DNA from: Comamonas sp. 26
GTDB lineage: Bacteria; Pseudomonadota; Gammaproteobacteria; Burkholderiales; Burkholderiaceae_C
Reading direction: 5' to 3'
NCBI RefSeq assembly: GCF_002754475.1
Contig: NZ_PEFL01000002.1
Span: 372,001-436,000 of the forward strand
Length of the DNA: 64,000 nucleotides
Made by a program: the position numbers and the translations under genes. Shown piece by piece: positions 28,195-37,237 of the stretch. The notes under the pieces were generated by a model that saw only the letters and a list, made by a program, of their open reading frames with translations, made no database searches and had not been told where the DNA came from. The stretch's first letter is position 1. Each line of letters opens with the position of its first letter.

Positions 28195-29448
28195 TCAGTA
28201 TTCTTCATACGCCAGCGCTGGCTTTGATAAGGCAGATGCACGCCGTCCCGCAGGCGCCATGGCTGGGTGCAGCGGCAACATGGTCGCGGGCGCATCGTCG
28301 TCATCCAGCTTGAAAGCACCCACGGCCTGCTGCAAATCTTGCGTGCGGGCATTGAGCGCGGCCGCAGCCTGCGTGGCCTGCATGACCAGCGCTGCGTTTT
28401 CCTGATTGGTACTGTCCATATGCGCCACGGCCGTATTCACGTGGGCAATGCCCTCGCTTTGCTCCTTCAGTGCGCCGGAGATTTCGCCCAGCAACCCCGT
28501 CACCTGACCTACGGACTGCATGATGTCCTGCATGGTGCTACCGGCTTGCCCCACCAACCCGGAGCCACTTTCCACCTGCGCCACGCTGGCGGTAATCAGC
28601 TCCTTGATCTGTTTGGCAGCCTCAGCACTGCGGCCTGCCAGAGAGCGCACCTCGCTAGCCACCACGGCAAAGCCACGGCCTTGCTCGCCGGCGCGGGCGG
28701 CTTCCACGGCAGCGTTCAGCGCCAGGATATTGGTCTGGAAGGCGATGCCTTCAATCACCTGAATGATGTCCACAATCTTGCGTGAGCTACCGCTGATGGC
28801 ATCCATGGTGTCGACCACCTGATTGACCACCTGCCCACCGCGCCCTGCATTAGCCGATGCCGTCACGGCCAAAGAGCTTGCCGAATGCGCACGCTCAGCG
28901 TTCTGGCGCACTGTGATGGTGAGCTGCTCCATGCTGGCCGCCGTTTCGGTCAGCGCGCTGACCTGTTGTTCGGTGCGACTGGAGAGGTTGGAGTTACCTG
29001 CATCAATCTCATACGCCGATACGGCCAGCGAATCCGTGGACTGCTTGATGCGCCCCACCAGTTCAGTCAGCGTGTCCTCCATGGTGCTCAGCGCTGTCAG
29101 CAGACGACCAAACTCACCGGTGGCGTTGGATGAAAACTCTTTGCTCAAGTCACCCGCAGCAACGGTCTCGGCAATCAAGATCGCTTCCTGCAAAGGCGCC
29201 ACAATGCCCCGGCGCAGACTGAACCACGACCACGCGCAAGAAATACACACCCATGCCCCCAGCGCCAGCAACCACCAGCGCGAGCGTTGGACTTCAGTCA
29301 TCAGTTGCTGCGACTGCTGGGCCGTGAGCGAGCCCGCTTGCAGCACCGTCAGCACATCAGACATCGCCACCCACGCAATGCCCATCAGCGCCAGCACAAA
29401 TACGCTGATGCTGACAAACGCAACCACCAGTCGATTGCTCACCGTCAT
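28195..29448 (-). CDS. Methyl-accepting chemotaxis protein with minimal sensor region
   Basis: A 417-aa chemoreceptor with helices near residues 5-27 ([19 protein letters not shown]) and 55-75 ([17 protein letters not shown]), leaving only about 30 periplasmic residues between them. A HAMP-like segment ([20 protein letters not shown]) follows, and the signalling tip has [20 protein letters not shown]. There is no NWETF-like tail (ends LAYEEY). Such short-loop receptors often sense internal or membrane-linked cues. The ATG at 29448 has AAGGGG seven to eight bases upstream. The gene sits in reverse orientation inside the PHP-yciO-S2P-trpS block, so it was probably inserted there. Confidence 0.9.
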   Translation of the reverse strand: MTVSNRLVVAFVSISVFVLALMGIAWVAMSDVLTVLQAGSLTAQQSQQLMTEVQRSRWWLLALGAWVCISCAWSWFSLRRGIVAPLQEAILIAETVAAGDLSKEFSSNATGEFGRLLTALSTMEDTLTELVGRIKQSTDSLAVSAYEIDAGNSNLSSRTEQQVSALTETAASMEQLTITVRQNAERAHSASSLAVTASANAGRGGQVVNQVVDTMDAISGSSRKIVDIIQVIEGIAFQTNILALNAAVEAARAGEQGRGFAVVASEVRSLAGRSAEAAKQIKELITASVAQVESGSGLVGQAGSTMQDIMQSVGQVTGLLGEISGALKEQSEGIAHVNTAVAHMDSTNQENAALVMQATQAAAALNARTQDLQQAVGAFKLDDDDAPATMLPLHPAMAPAGRRASALSKPALAYEEY

Positions 29449-29679
29449 ATTGATCCCCTTGCCCAGCCCTGCTGTGCCGAACGCGTTGTTATTAATTGAT
29501 TTATCTGTCTCGCATACGACCTGAGCAGCGTCCAAGCGCTGACCTAAAGCTGCATGCAGGTTGCATTTTGCAACACTTACTTGATCTGGCAATTATGTGC
29601 AACCCGAATTTCAGGCCCTGAAACTGACTTGTGCGAGAGCAAGACAGCGCCAAGGCGCGACGTCTGAGACAATCACTGG

Positions 29680-30348
29680 GTGGAATTCGCCCAACTCATT
29701 CAAACCGTCCTGATCTACGCACTGCCTGTGCTGTTCGCCATTACCATTCATGAGGCGGCGCACGGCTATGCGGCGCGTCATTTTGGCGACAACACCGCAG
29801 CCATGATGGGGCGCATCACGCTCAACCCCATCAAGCACATAGACCCCATCGGCACCATCCTGATGCCGCTGATGCTGTACTTCGCCACGTCAGGGACTTT
29901 TTTGTTTGGCTACGCCAAGCCCGTTCCCGTGCGCTTTGACCAGTTGCGCAATCCCAAGCGAGACATGATCTGGGTGGCGCTGGCTGGCCCGGCATCCAAC
30001 TTTGTGCAGGCCATTTTCTGGGCGCTGGTACTGGTGATGCTGGTAGCACTGGGCCAGCACGAGCGCTTCTTTTTAGAGATGTGCCGCGCCGGCATCACGG
30101 TCAACCTTGTGATGTGGGCCTTCAACCTCTTTCCGCTGCCGCCTCTCGATGGAGGCCGCATCCTGGTTGGCCTGCTGCCCTGGAAGCAGGCGCAGGCCGT
30201 GGCCCGTGTTGAGCCCTATGGCTTTTTCATCGTCATGGGCCTGGTTCTGCTCGGCGTGGTCGGCAGCTACTGGCTGCGTCCGCTGATGAGCCTGGGCTAC
30301 TCGGCCATCGACCTGATCCTCTACCCCTTCATGGCCTTGCTGCGCTGA
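29680..30348 (+). CDS. Site-2 protease (M50) family membrane metallopeptidase
   Basis: A 222-aa polytopic protein with the zinc motif HEAAH in ITIHEAAHGYAARHFGD (about residues 24-40) and the second metal-ligand motif LPPLDGGRIL near residue 155. Both identify M50/S2P intramembrane proteases of the short soluble-domain-free subgroup. It begins with GTG. The trpS gene starts 43 bp downstream on the same strand, the conserved order in this bacterial group. Substrate unknown. Confidence 0.9.
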   Translation: MEFAQLIQTVLIYALPVLFAITIHEAAHGYAARHFGDNTAAMMGRITLNPIKHIDPIGTILMPLMLYFATSGTFLFGYAKPVPVRFDQLRNPKRDMIWVALAGPASNFVQAIFWALVLVMLVALGQHERFFLEMCRAGITVNLVMWAFNLFPLPPLDGGRILVGLLPWKQAQAVARVEPYGFFIVMGLVLLGVVGSYWLRPLMSLGYSAIDLILYPFMALLR

Positions 30349-30391
30349 CACAGGCGCGGCTGACTGCTATCGATTTTTGCTGTTGATTCCT

Positions 30392-31693
30392 ATGAGTACT
30401 ACCCGTTTCCTGACCGGCATCACCCCCAGCGGCACCCCACACCTGGGCAACTACGCAGGCATGATGCGCCCCGCCATTGAGGCCAGCCGCAACAAAAACG
30501 TAGAGAACTTCTACTTTCTGGCCGACTACCACGCGCTCATCAAGTGCCAGGACCCGGAGCGCGTGCAGCGCTCCACCATCGAGATTGCCGCCAGCTGGCT
30601 GGCCGCCGGTCTGGACCCAGAACACGTCACCTTCTACCGCCAGTCGGACATTCCCGAGATTCCCGAGCTGACCTGGTTCCTGACCTGCGTGACCGGCAAG
30701 GGCATCCTCAACCGCGCCCATGCCTACAAAGCATCCGTAGACAAAAACAACGCCGCTGGCACCGAGCCTGATGACGGCGTGACCGCTGGCCTGTTCATGT
30801 ACCCCGTGCTGATGGGCGCTGACATCTTGGTCTTCAACGCCAACAAAGTGCCGGTGGGCCGCGATCAGGTCCAGCATCTGGAGATGGCGCGCGACATGGC
30901 TTCGAGCTTCAACCACATCTACGGCGGCGAATACTTTGCCCTGCCCGAAGCCGTGGTGGAAGAAAGCGTTGCAACCTTGCCCGGCCTTGATGGCCGCAAA
31001 ATGAGCAAAAGCTACAACAACACGATTCCGCTGTTTGCCACGCGTGAACAGCTCAAAAAACTCATCAACGGCATCACCACAGACTCGCGCGCGCCCGGCG
31101 AGCCCAAGGAAGTCGAAGGCTCGGCACTGTTCCAGATCTATCAAGCCTTTGCCAGCGCCGAAGAAACCGAAGCCCTGCGCCAGCAATACGCCGCAGGCAT
31201 TGCCTGGAGCGATGCCAAGCAGGCCCTGTTCGAGCGCATCGATCGCGAAATCGCACCCATGCGCGAGCGCTATGAATACCTGATGGCCCACCCCGCCGAG
31301 CTGGAAGAGATTCTGCAAGCCGGTGGCATCAAGGCCCGCAAGCTGGCCACCCCCTTGCTGCAGCAACTGCGCAGCGCGGTGGGCATCCGCAATCTAGCGC
31401 AGACCAACAAAGCCAAGGCCAAGACGGCCAAAGCCGCCCTGCCCCAGTTCAAGCAGTACCGCGAGGCTGATGGCCAGTTCTACTTCAAGCTGGTGGCCGC
31501 CGATGGCCAGCTGCTGCTGCAAAGCCAGGGCTTTACCGCCCCCAAGGAAGCAGGCCAGAGCATTGCCCAGCTGCAGCGTGAAGGCGCAGCGGCTCTGGAG
31601 GCGATCAAGCCTCGCCTGCAGTCGCTTGACGGCATCAGTGACGCACAAGTGGCTCAGGCGCTTGAGCAGTTGAGAGAAGCCTCAGAACAGTAA
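30392..31693 (+). CDS. trpS: Tryptophanyl-tRNA synthetase with YegP-like C-terminal extension
   Basis: TrpRS charges tRNA-Trp. The class I signatures are present: TPSGTPHLGNY (HIGH region, residues about 10-20), PVLMGADILVFNANKVPVGR, and GRKMSKSYNN. The catalytic and anticodon domains end near residue 335, but the protein is 433 aa. The tail contains DGQFYFKLVAADGQLLLQSQ followed by GFTAPKEAGQSI, which resembles one YegP (DUF1508) repeat, then a helical end. Long forms with a tail occur in this bacterial group; the role of the tail is unknown. I choose the ATG at 30392; a start five codons earlier is possible. Confidence 0.95.
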   Translation: MSTTRFLTGITPSGTPHLGNYAGMMRPAIEASRNKNVENFYFLADYHALIKCQDPERVQRSTIEIAASWLAAGLDPEHVTFYRQSDIPEIPELTWFLTCVTGKGILNRAHAYKASVDKNNAAGTEPDDGVTAGLFMYPVLMGADILVFNANKVPVGRDQVQHLEMARDMASSFNHIYGGEYFALPEAVVEESVATLPGLDGRKMSKSYNNTIPLFATREQLKKLINGITTDSRAPGEPKEVEGSALFQIYQAFASAEETEALRQQYAAGIAWSDAKQALFERIDREIAPMRERYEYLMAHPAELEEILQAGGIKARKLATPLLQQLRSAVGIRNLAQTNKAKAKTAKAALPQFKQYREADGQFYFKLVAADGQLLLQSQGFTAPKEAGQSIAQLQREGAAALEAIKPRLQSLDGISDAQVAQALEQLREASEQ

Positions 31694-31775
31694 ACTGTTC
31701 TCGAATCTTGGAGAAAGCTGCCCGTGCCATTGCCGGGCAGTGGTACTTCAATCCTTCGCACGAAAGGGATGAGAA

Positions 31776-32489
31776 ATGCGCATTGCCGCCCTGGATGACG
31801 ATCCTTTGCAATTAGAAATGTTGCGCCAAGTCGCCACAGAAGCAGGCCACAGCTGCCACACCTTCCTCAAAGGTGCAGCGCTGCAGCAAGAGCTGCGCCG
31901 GGAGAGCTTTGATCTGCTGCTGATCGACTGGGAACTGCCCGACACCAAGGGCCCCGATGTCGTGCGCTGGGTGCGCGAGCAAATCAGCAAGGATGTGCCT
32001 ATCATCTTCATCACCCACCGCAGCGAAGAGGCCGACATTATTGAAGGCCTGGCCAGCGGTGCTGATGATTTCATGATCAAGCCCATCCGCGCGGGTGAAT
32101 TGCGCGCGCGCATCTCTTCCTTGCTGCGCCGTGCCTACCCGCTGGCTGCGCAAAGCGTTCTGACTTTCGGGCCTTACCGCTTTCTCACCGCCACCAATGG
32201 CATTGAGATGGATGGCAAGCCCGTAGAAGTCACGCACCGCGAATACACGCTGGCACTGACGCTGTTCCAGAACCGGGGCCGCCTGCTCTCGCGCGATCAT
32301 TTGCGCGAAGTGGTCTGGGGTCATAACGCCGAGGTGCAATCGCGCTCGCTGGACACCCATGTCTCGCGCCTGCGCAACCTGCTCAATCTGCGTGCTGGCC
32401 AGCCCTATGCCATTTCCGCTATTTATGGCTATGGCTACCGCCTGGATGCCCCCGAAACCGCTGGGGCCGAAGAGCCCAGCGTTGCCTGA
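31776..32489 (+). CDS. OmpR-type response regulator
   Basis: A 237-aa two-component regulator. The receiver domain (about 1-120) shows the acidic pocket LDDD, phospho-acceptor D51 in LLLIDWELPD, Thr/Ser in IIFITHR and Lys in DDFMIKPI. The C-terminal winged helix (about 130-230) has REYTLALTLFQNRGRLLSRD and RSLDTHVSRLRNLL. GAAAGGGA precedes the ATG. It is the first gene of a three-gene locus with a FecR/LysM protein and a CHASE2 histidine kinase (38 bp and 116 bp gaps), so its partner kinase is most likely the one encoded at 34408-36774. Confidence 0.93.
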   Translation: MRIAALDDDPLQLEMLRQVATEAGHSCHTFLKGAALQQELRRESFDLLLIDWELPDTKGPDVVRWVREQISKDVPIIFITHRSEEADIIEGLASGADDFMIKPIRAGELRARISSLLRRAYPLAAQSVLTFGPYRFLTATNGIEMDGKPVEVTHREYTLALTLFQNRGRLLSRDHLREVVWGHNAEVQSRSLDTHVSRLRNLLNLRAGQPYAISAIYGYGYRLDAPETAGAEEPSVA

Positions 32490-32527
32490 TTTTTAATAGC
32501 ACCAACCCCATATCTCACCGCCACAGC

Positions 32528-34291
32528 ATGCCTATTCGCCCTCAGTCCCGCTTTGCAACCCACGCCTCGCTGTATGGCCTTGGCTCAGGTGCGCTCTGGG
32601 TGACATTTGCAGGGCTGATGGGAACCAATGCAGTCAACGCGCAGATCACACCGCAGCCACGCGGCGGCGACTTTATCGCCCATCGCGTGGTGGCTGGCGA
32701 CACACTGGAGATGCTGGCCGCCCGCTATCTGGGTGACCGCACACACTGGACCGCGCTGCAAAGACACAATCGCGTGGACAACCCCTTTCAGTTGCGCCCC
32801 GGCTCGGTGCTTGAAATTCCGACGCGTCTGCTGCGCGCAGCCACGGCATCGGTAGAGTTTGTGCAAGGTGATGTACGCAGCTCACGCTCTTTGAGCCATC
32901 TCGCAGACAACGCCAATACGGACAGTGCCACTTCGCAAGCTGTGCAAAAAGGCCAGTTGCTGCAAGAAGGTGACTCGCTCAAGGTTCCGGCCAACGCCTT
33001 TGTGTCGGTGCGTCTGGCTGATGGGTCGCTGGTGCGGGTGCAGTCAGAGTCTGATGTAGAGCTGCGCCAGATGCGCCGCAAGGGCCGCGCCGGCAGCTTG
33101 CAATCCGTCATCGACCTGCGCGAAGGCGGGGTTGAGGCCTCGGTGCCCAAGCAAGCCAATGGAGAGCGCCGCTTTGAAGTGCGCACACTGGCTGCATCCA
33201 CCAGCGTGCGCGGCACCCAGTTTCTGGTGCTGACCGATGCCGCAGGCCAAACTGCGGCAGCCGTGGATGAAGGCTCGGTCGCCGTTCAGGCAGGCCAGCC
33301 CTCTGCCCTGCTCAAGCCCGGCCAGGGCCTTGCCGTTTCAGCCGGAGGCCCGCTGGGCAAGCCTGCCGCCATGCTGGGAGCGCCTGATATTGCTGCATGG
33401 CCAGCACTGGCGGAAGACGCCAACTGGGTCAGCCTGCCTCTGCCCGCCATGCCCGGTGCGGTGCGCTATCAGGTGCAACTGGCCAAAGACAAAGATTTCA
33501 CCCAGATCGTGCGCGGCGGTATGTTCACACAATCTCCTGCCCGCCTGATAGGCGTAGAAGACGGCAACTACATCGCCGCCATTCGCGCCATTGATGCCAA
33601 TGGCATTCCCGGCGCCCGCAGCCTGCAGGCCCTGCGCGTCAAGGCTCATCCCGTACCTCCGCACTACGAATCGCCCGAGCCGGATGCCACCATCGGCCTG
33701 GGCCAGCGCGGCCTGCAATGCACCAAAGTGACGGAGGCCTCCGCCTATCGCATTCAGGTGGCCAGTGCCGCTGGCAACTTCAGCCAGCCCCTGCTTGATG
33801 CGAGCGACCTCAAAGATTGCATCCTGCCCGCCGATGCCCTAGCCAAGCTGCCCGTGGGCGAGTACCAGTGGCGCGTTGCCAGCATTCGCACGCTCAGCAA
33901 TGGTCAGCTGGATGCTGGCCCATTCGCCGCGCCCCAGAAGATGAAGCTGGCCCAAGCCCCAAAATCACTAGATCTGCAACTGGATGGCGGCGCGGGTGAA
34001 GGCAGTCGCAGCATTCGCTGGGCCGGTGAAGAAGGCCAGCGCTACCACATCGTCGTGGCCAGCGAGCCCGGCTTTGCCACGCCAGTAGTCGACACCTGGA
34101 TAACCCAGCCCCAGTGGAGCACGCAAGACCTTCCCGCAGGCGCTTACTACCTGCAGATGCAGGTGGAAGACCGCAACGGCCTGCGCAGCAATTTCTCGGC
34201 AGCACGCCAGTTCCAGACCGGTAACTGGGTCACCTCGGCCGAGGGTCAGACCCTGACCTCTGGCGATGGCTCCCACCTGACGCGCCAGTAA
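32528..34291 (+). CDS. Exported LysM-FecR domain protein
   Basis: A 587-aa protein with an N-terminal signal sequence (about 1-38, cleavage after NAVNA), a LysM peptidoglycan-binding domain (about 50-98, HRVVAGDTLEMLAARYLGDR), a FecR domain (about 140-270, with VSVRLADGSLVRVQSESDVE and TSVRGTQFLV) and Fn3-like repeats to the C-terminus. It should be periplasmic and bind cell wall. The gene lies between its response regulator and CHASE2 kinase partners, a combination seen in several proteobacteria. It may relay an envelope signal to the CHASE2 domain; that is inference. Confidence 0.88.
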   Translation: MPIRPQSRFATHASLYGLGSGALWVTFAGLMGTNAVNAQITPQPRGGDFIAHRVVAGDTLEMLAARYLGDRTHWTALQRHNRVDNPFQLRPGSVLEIPTRLLRAATASVEFVQGDVRSSRSLSHLADNANTDSATSQAVQKGQLLQEGDSLKVPANAFVSVRLADGSLVRVQSESDVELRQMRRKGRAGSLQSVIDLREGGVEASVPKQANGERRFEVRTLAASTSVRGTQFLVLTDAAGQTAAAVDEGSVAVQAGQPSALLKPGQGLAVSAGGPLGKPAAMLGAPDIAAWPALAEDANWVSLPLPAMPGAVRYQVQLAKDKDFTQIVRGGMFTQSPARLIGVEDGNYIAAIRAIDANGIPGARSLQALRVKAHPVPPHYESPEPDATIGLGQRGLQCTKVTEASAYRIQVASAAGNFSQPLLDASDLKDCILPADALAKLPVGEYQWRVASIRTLSNGQLDAGPFAAPQKMKLAQAPKSLDLQLDGGAGEGSRSIRWAGEEGQRYHIVVASEPGFATPVVDTWITQPQWSTQDLPAGAYYLQMQVEDRNGLRSNFSAARQFQTGNWVTSAEGQTLTSGDGSHLTRQ

Positions 34292-34407
34292 AAACAGTAG
34301 CTGCCAGCCCATGATTTCAATGGAATGTCATGGGTTTCATGCCTTTAACCGTGATTTGACAATCGCTGCCAGCTATTGTTTTATGACTGCTTCACCGCAC
34401 TCTCTGC

Positions 34408-36774
34408 ATGACTGAAGCACCACCCACACGCAAAAACCGCTTGCAAGACCTGCGCCTGAGCTGGCTGCTACTCAGCGCCTTTTTGCTCGGCCTGACGTAC
34501 TGGCTCAGTGGCAGCAATCAGTTGGTGCGCATCAACGGCATCATTCAAGACACCTCGGCCTGGCTGCACCAGCGCCCTGTATCTGCCGATATCGTCATCG
34601 TCGCCATTGATGACGACAGTATTGACAGCATTGGCCGCTGGCCCTGGCGCCGCGCCCTACACGCCGCTGCGCTGGAACGCATTCAGCAAGGCCTGCCTCG
34701 CGCCATTGGAATGGATATCGTCTTCAGCGAAGAAGACCTTGACTACCCCGGCGATGACCTGCTGCTGCAACTCTCGCTACAAAAAAGCGGCAAAGTGGTT
34801 CTGCCCATCACCCGCGCCGAGCGGGGCGAAGCAACACCACCGCTGCAAGGCCTTGCCAGTGTGGCCGCTGCCTTGGGCCACACGCAAATGCCCATGGATG
34901 CCGATGGCGTGGTGCGCCGCTTTTACGCACAAGAAGGACGGCCCGGCCAGCTCTGGTGGCATATGGCGCTGAGCCTGCACTGCGTGGGCGAAACCACTCA
35001 ACCCTGCCCGCCCGCTGAAACGACTCAGATCCCTGCCAAGCCTAGAGCGATATGGCAACGCCTGCAGCCCCGGTTCATCGCCTTTGCCAGCGCAGCGCAA
35101 GACAAGCAGCAAAGCCATCAGTCACCGTTCACCACCTATTCCTATATCGACGTTCTGCGCGGCAACATTCCCCCCGCAGCGTTTCGCGGCAAATACGTGC
35201 TGATTGGTGCAACTGCTACTGGGCTGGGCGAAAAATTCACCGCGCCTATCGGCTTTGATGCACGCCTGGTCTCCAATGTGGAAATGCTGGGCCATGTGCT
35301 CAATGGCATCTTGCTCGGTACGCATCTGGAAGCGGCCTCGCCATCCCTCAACCGCGTTCTCAATCTCCTGCCCGTGCTGCTGTGCCTGCTCGCGCTGGCA
35401 TGGGGTGGCCCCTCCGGCGGCTTGATTGCCAGCGCATTGCTGACGCTGCTCAGCTTGCTTATCGCCGGGCTGGCCCCGCGCTGGGGCCATGTGCAGACTG
35501 CACCGGCTGCGGCGCTATTGGGTCTCTCACTCGCCTACCCGCTTTGGAGCTGGCTGCGCCTGAGAGCCGCCACCCGCTTTCTGGCGCTGGAACTGCAAGA
35601 CCTGCAAGGTCAGGGCCTGCCGGTCATCAGCACCAGCGCACTCAAAGGCGATGCGCTAGACCAGCGCATTGCTGCCGTCGAGCAAGCCTCACGCCAGTTG
35701 CGTGCCCTGCACCACTTTGTAAGCGAAAGCCTGCGCCAGCTGCCATCGGCCACCTTTGTCTGTGACCGCGATGGGATGGTGCTGCTGGCTAACACCGCCG
35801 CCTACCGCTACATTGAAAGCTTGGGCACCAGCCTCAAACAAGGCGATGATTTGATGACCCTGCTGGCCGGCCTGCACAACGCAACCGGTCACGACTACCG
35901 CTCAGCCAGCCTGCCCACCAACAGTGCGCCACTGCTCAGCCGCAACGCCCTCCAGCAAGCCACCCTGCCGCGCCAAAGCGAGGGCCGCGACACGCAGGGC
36001 CGCTATCTCATGCTACTCAGTCAGGCGTTTAAGGCACCGCCCACATCCGGCTGGCTGATCACTCTGGTCGATATCAGCGACCTGCGCAGCGCACAGGCCC
36101 AGCGCGATCAGGCCATGCAATTCATCTCACACGACATACGCGCGCCAGTCGGCTCCATCATCACGCTGCTGGAGATGCAGCGCACCAGCAAACGCATCGA
36201 GTCGGAAGAAGTTTTGTTTGCTCGCATTGAAAGCTACGCCCAGTCATCGCTCCAGCTGGCGGACGACTTTGTACACCTGGCCAGAGCGCAGGAACAAGAC
36301 TACCGCAGCGAACTGCTGGACCTAGGCCTGCTGGCCGATCAAGCCGTATCTGACTGCTGGACACAAGCCCAGCAGCAAAACGTGCAGCTGGTGTTTGAGC
36401 TGCCAGAGACCGAAGCCAGCGTGCATGGCGACCCTGGCCTGCTGCACCGCGCCGTCATCAACCTGCTGACCAATGCCATCAAATACGGCAAGCCGCAGGA
36501 CAGCGATCAAGCAGCCATCGTCGAATGCAGCATTGTGGAAGACGCACAGAGCTGGGGCATTGCCGTGCGCGATCACGGCCCTGGCATGGATGAAGCCTCG
36601 CTGAGCAAACTCAGCCAGCCCTTCGAGCGCCTGCAGCATCATGAGCGCATGGATGGTGTAGGTCTGGGCCTGGCCTTTACCCGCACCGTAGCCCAGCGCC
36701 ACGGCGGCAGCCTGCAGATCAGCAGCAGACTGGGTGATGGCAGCACGTTCACTCTGCATATCCCAAAGGCCTGA
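34408..36774 (+). CDS. CHASE2-domain sensor histidine kinase
   Basis: A 788-aa kinase. One N-terminal helix (about 18-35), an extracytoplasmic CHASE2 domain (about 40-305, with VIVAIDDDSIDSIGRWPWRR and YVLIGATATGLGEKFTAPIG), three helices (about 318-385), a PAS-like region (about 440-555) and the kinase core. The phospho-acceptor His is H575 in FISHDIRAPVGS; N-box NLLTNAIKYGK, G1 VRDHGPGMD and G2 GVGLGLAFTRTVAQRHGG are present. All catalytic motifs look intact. It closes the three-gene signalling locus with an OmpR-type regulator and a LysM-FecR protein. Signal unknown. Confidence 0.93.
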   Translation: MTEAPPTRKNRLQDLRLSWLLLSAFLLGLTYWLSGSNQLVRINGIIQDTSAWLHQRPVSADIVIVAIDDDSIDSIGRWPWRRALHAAALERIQQGLPRAIGMDIVFSEEDLDYPGDDLLLQLSLQKSGKVVLPITRAERGEATPPLQGLASVAAALGHTQMPMDADGVVRRFYAQEGRPGQLWWHMALSLHCVGETTQPCPPAETTQIPAKPRAIWQRLQPRFIAFASAAQDKQQSHQSPFTTYSYIDVLRGNIPPAAFRGKYVLIGATATGLGEKFTAPIGFDARLVSNVEMLGHVLNGILLGTHLEAASPSLNRVLNLLPVLLCLLALAWGGPSGGLIASALLTLLSLLIAGLAPRWGHVQTAPAAALLGLSLAYPLWSWLRLRAATRFLALELQDLQGQGLPVISTSALKGDALDQRIAAVEQASRQLRALHHFVSESLRQLPSATFVCDRDGMVLLANTAAYRYIESLGTSLKQGDDLMTLLAGLHNATGHDYRSASLPTNSAPLLSRNALQQATLPRQSEGRDTQGRYLMLLSQAFKAPPTSGWLITLVDISDLRSAQAQRDQAMQFISHDIRAPVGSIITLLEMQRTSKRIESEEVLFARIESYAQSSLQLADDFVHLARAQEQDYRSELLDLGLLADQAVSDCWTQAQQQNVQLVFELPETEASVHGDPGLLHRAVINLLTNAIKYGKPQDSDQAAIVECSIVEDAQSWGIAVRDHGPGMDEASLSKLSQPFERLQHHERMDGVGLGLAFTRTVAQRHGGSLQISSRLGDGSTFTLHIPKA

Positions 36775-36803
36775 GGCCAGAACACACCTGATCGCCAGAA
36801 ACG

Positions 36804-36841
36804 AAAAAGCCTCAGAACTTTTTAGTTCTGAGGCTAGACGT
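36804..36841 (-). terminator. Terminator of tRNA-Arg
   Basis: AGCCTCAGAACT pairs with AGTTCTGAGGCT; read on the minus strand the stem is followed by TTTTT. It lies about 10 bp beyond the 3' end of the tRNA and may also stop the converging kinase transcript. Confidence 0.85.
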
Positions 36842-36845
36842 TTTT

Positions 36846-36922
36846 TGGTGCGGCTGGCAGGAATCGAACCCACGACCCCTTGGTTCGTAGCCAAGTACTC
36901 TATCCAGCTGAGCTACAGCCGC
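36846..36922 (-). tRNA. tRNA-Arg (anticodon ACG)
   Basis: Read on the minus strand, the gene starts GCGGCTGTAGCTCAGCTGGA, has the anticodon arm CTTGG-CTACGAA-CCAAG giving anticodon ACG, the T arm GTGGGTTCGAATCC and an encoded 3' CCA. Acceptor strands GCGGCTG and CAGCCGC pair perfectly. ACG (read as ICG) decodes CGU/CGC/CGA. It lies just left of the mobile island but is itself intact. Confidence 0.96.
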
Positions 36923-36998
36923 AACAGGGTTGTATTCTAGCGGTGAAAAAACACCTCTCAGACCAAATCAGCAACTTTTTCGCAATCAAGCAAAGAAA

Positions 36999-37028
36999 AA
37001 GCCTGTCACCGATGAAGATGACAGGCTT
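36999..37028 (-). terminator. Terminator belonging to the tRNA fragment
   Basis: AAGCCTGTCA pairs with TGACAGGCTT; on the minus strand a T-run follows. It sits about 10 bp past the CCA end of the tRNA fragment at 37039, as expected for the terminator of the original tRNA that was split by integration. Confidence 0.8.
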
Positions 37029-37038
37029 GATACATGTT

Positions 37039-37085
37039 TGGTAGGGCGTGACAGACTTGAACTGTCGACCAAAGGATTATGAGTC
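37039..37085 (-). other. attachment-site remnant: 3' part of a CAT-anticodon tRNA (island left end)
   Basis: On the minus strand this 47-nt segment reads GACTCATAATCC, then TTTGGTC, a complete T arm (GACAGTTCAAGTCTGTC) and GCCCTACCA. That is the 3' part of a tRNA from the anticodon loop (CTCATAA, anticodon CAT) to the CCA end, like tRNA-Ile2 or tRNA-Met. The 5' part is missing: the adjoining DNA cannot pair with the anticodon or acceptor strand. The integrase gene starts 150 bp away. Such a 3' tRNA copy is the hallmark of the tRNA-distal end of an integrated element. Confidence 0.75.
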
Positions 37086-37100
37086 ATGATAGCTTAGCTA

Positions 37101-37189
37101 ATACTGGATTTCACTGGATTTTAAATTTTATCATAACTCATTGATTTTAAACATTTAATTTTCCAACGCAATCCAACAGCATCCAGTAT
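37101..37189. repeat. Inverted and direct repeats upstream of the integrase gene
   Basis: ATACTGGAT (37101-37109) is the exact reverse complement of ATCCAGTAT (37181-37189); ACTGGATT occurs twice in tandem (37103-37110, 37113-37120). This AT-rich 90-bp block between the tRNA fragment and the integrase gene has the look of recombinase arm-type or regulator sites. Confidence 0.5.
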
Positions 37190-37237
37190 CATCGAAGAAA
37201 ATTCCGGAACCAAACCGGAACCAGAAATCGCCCTTCA

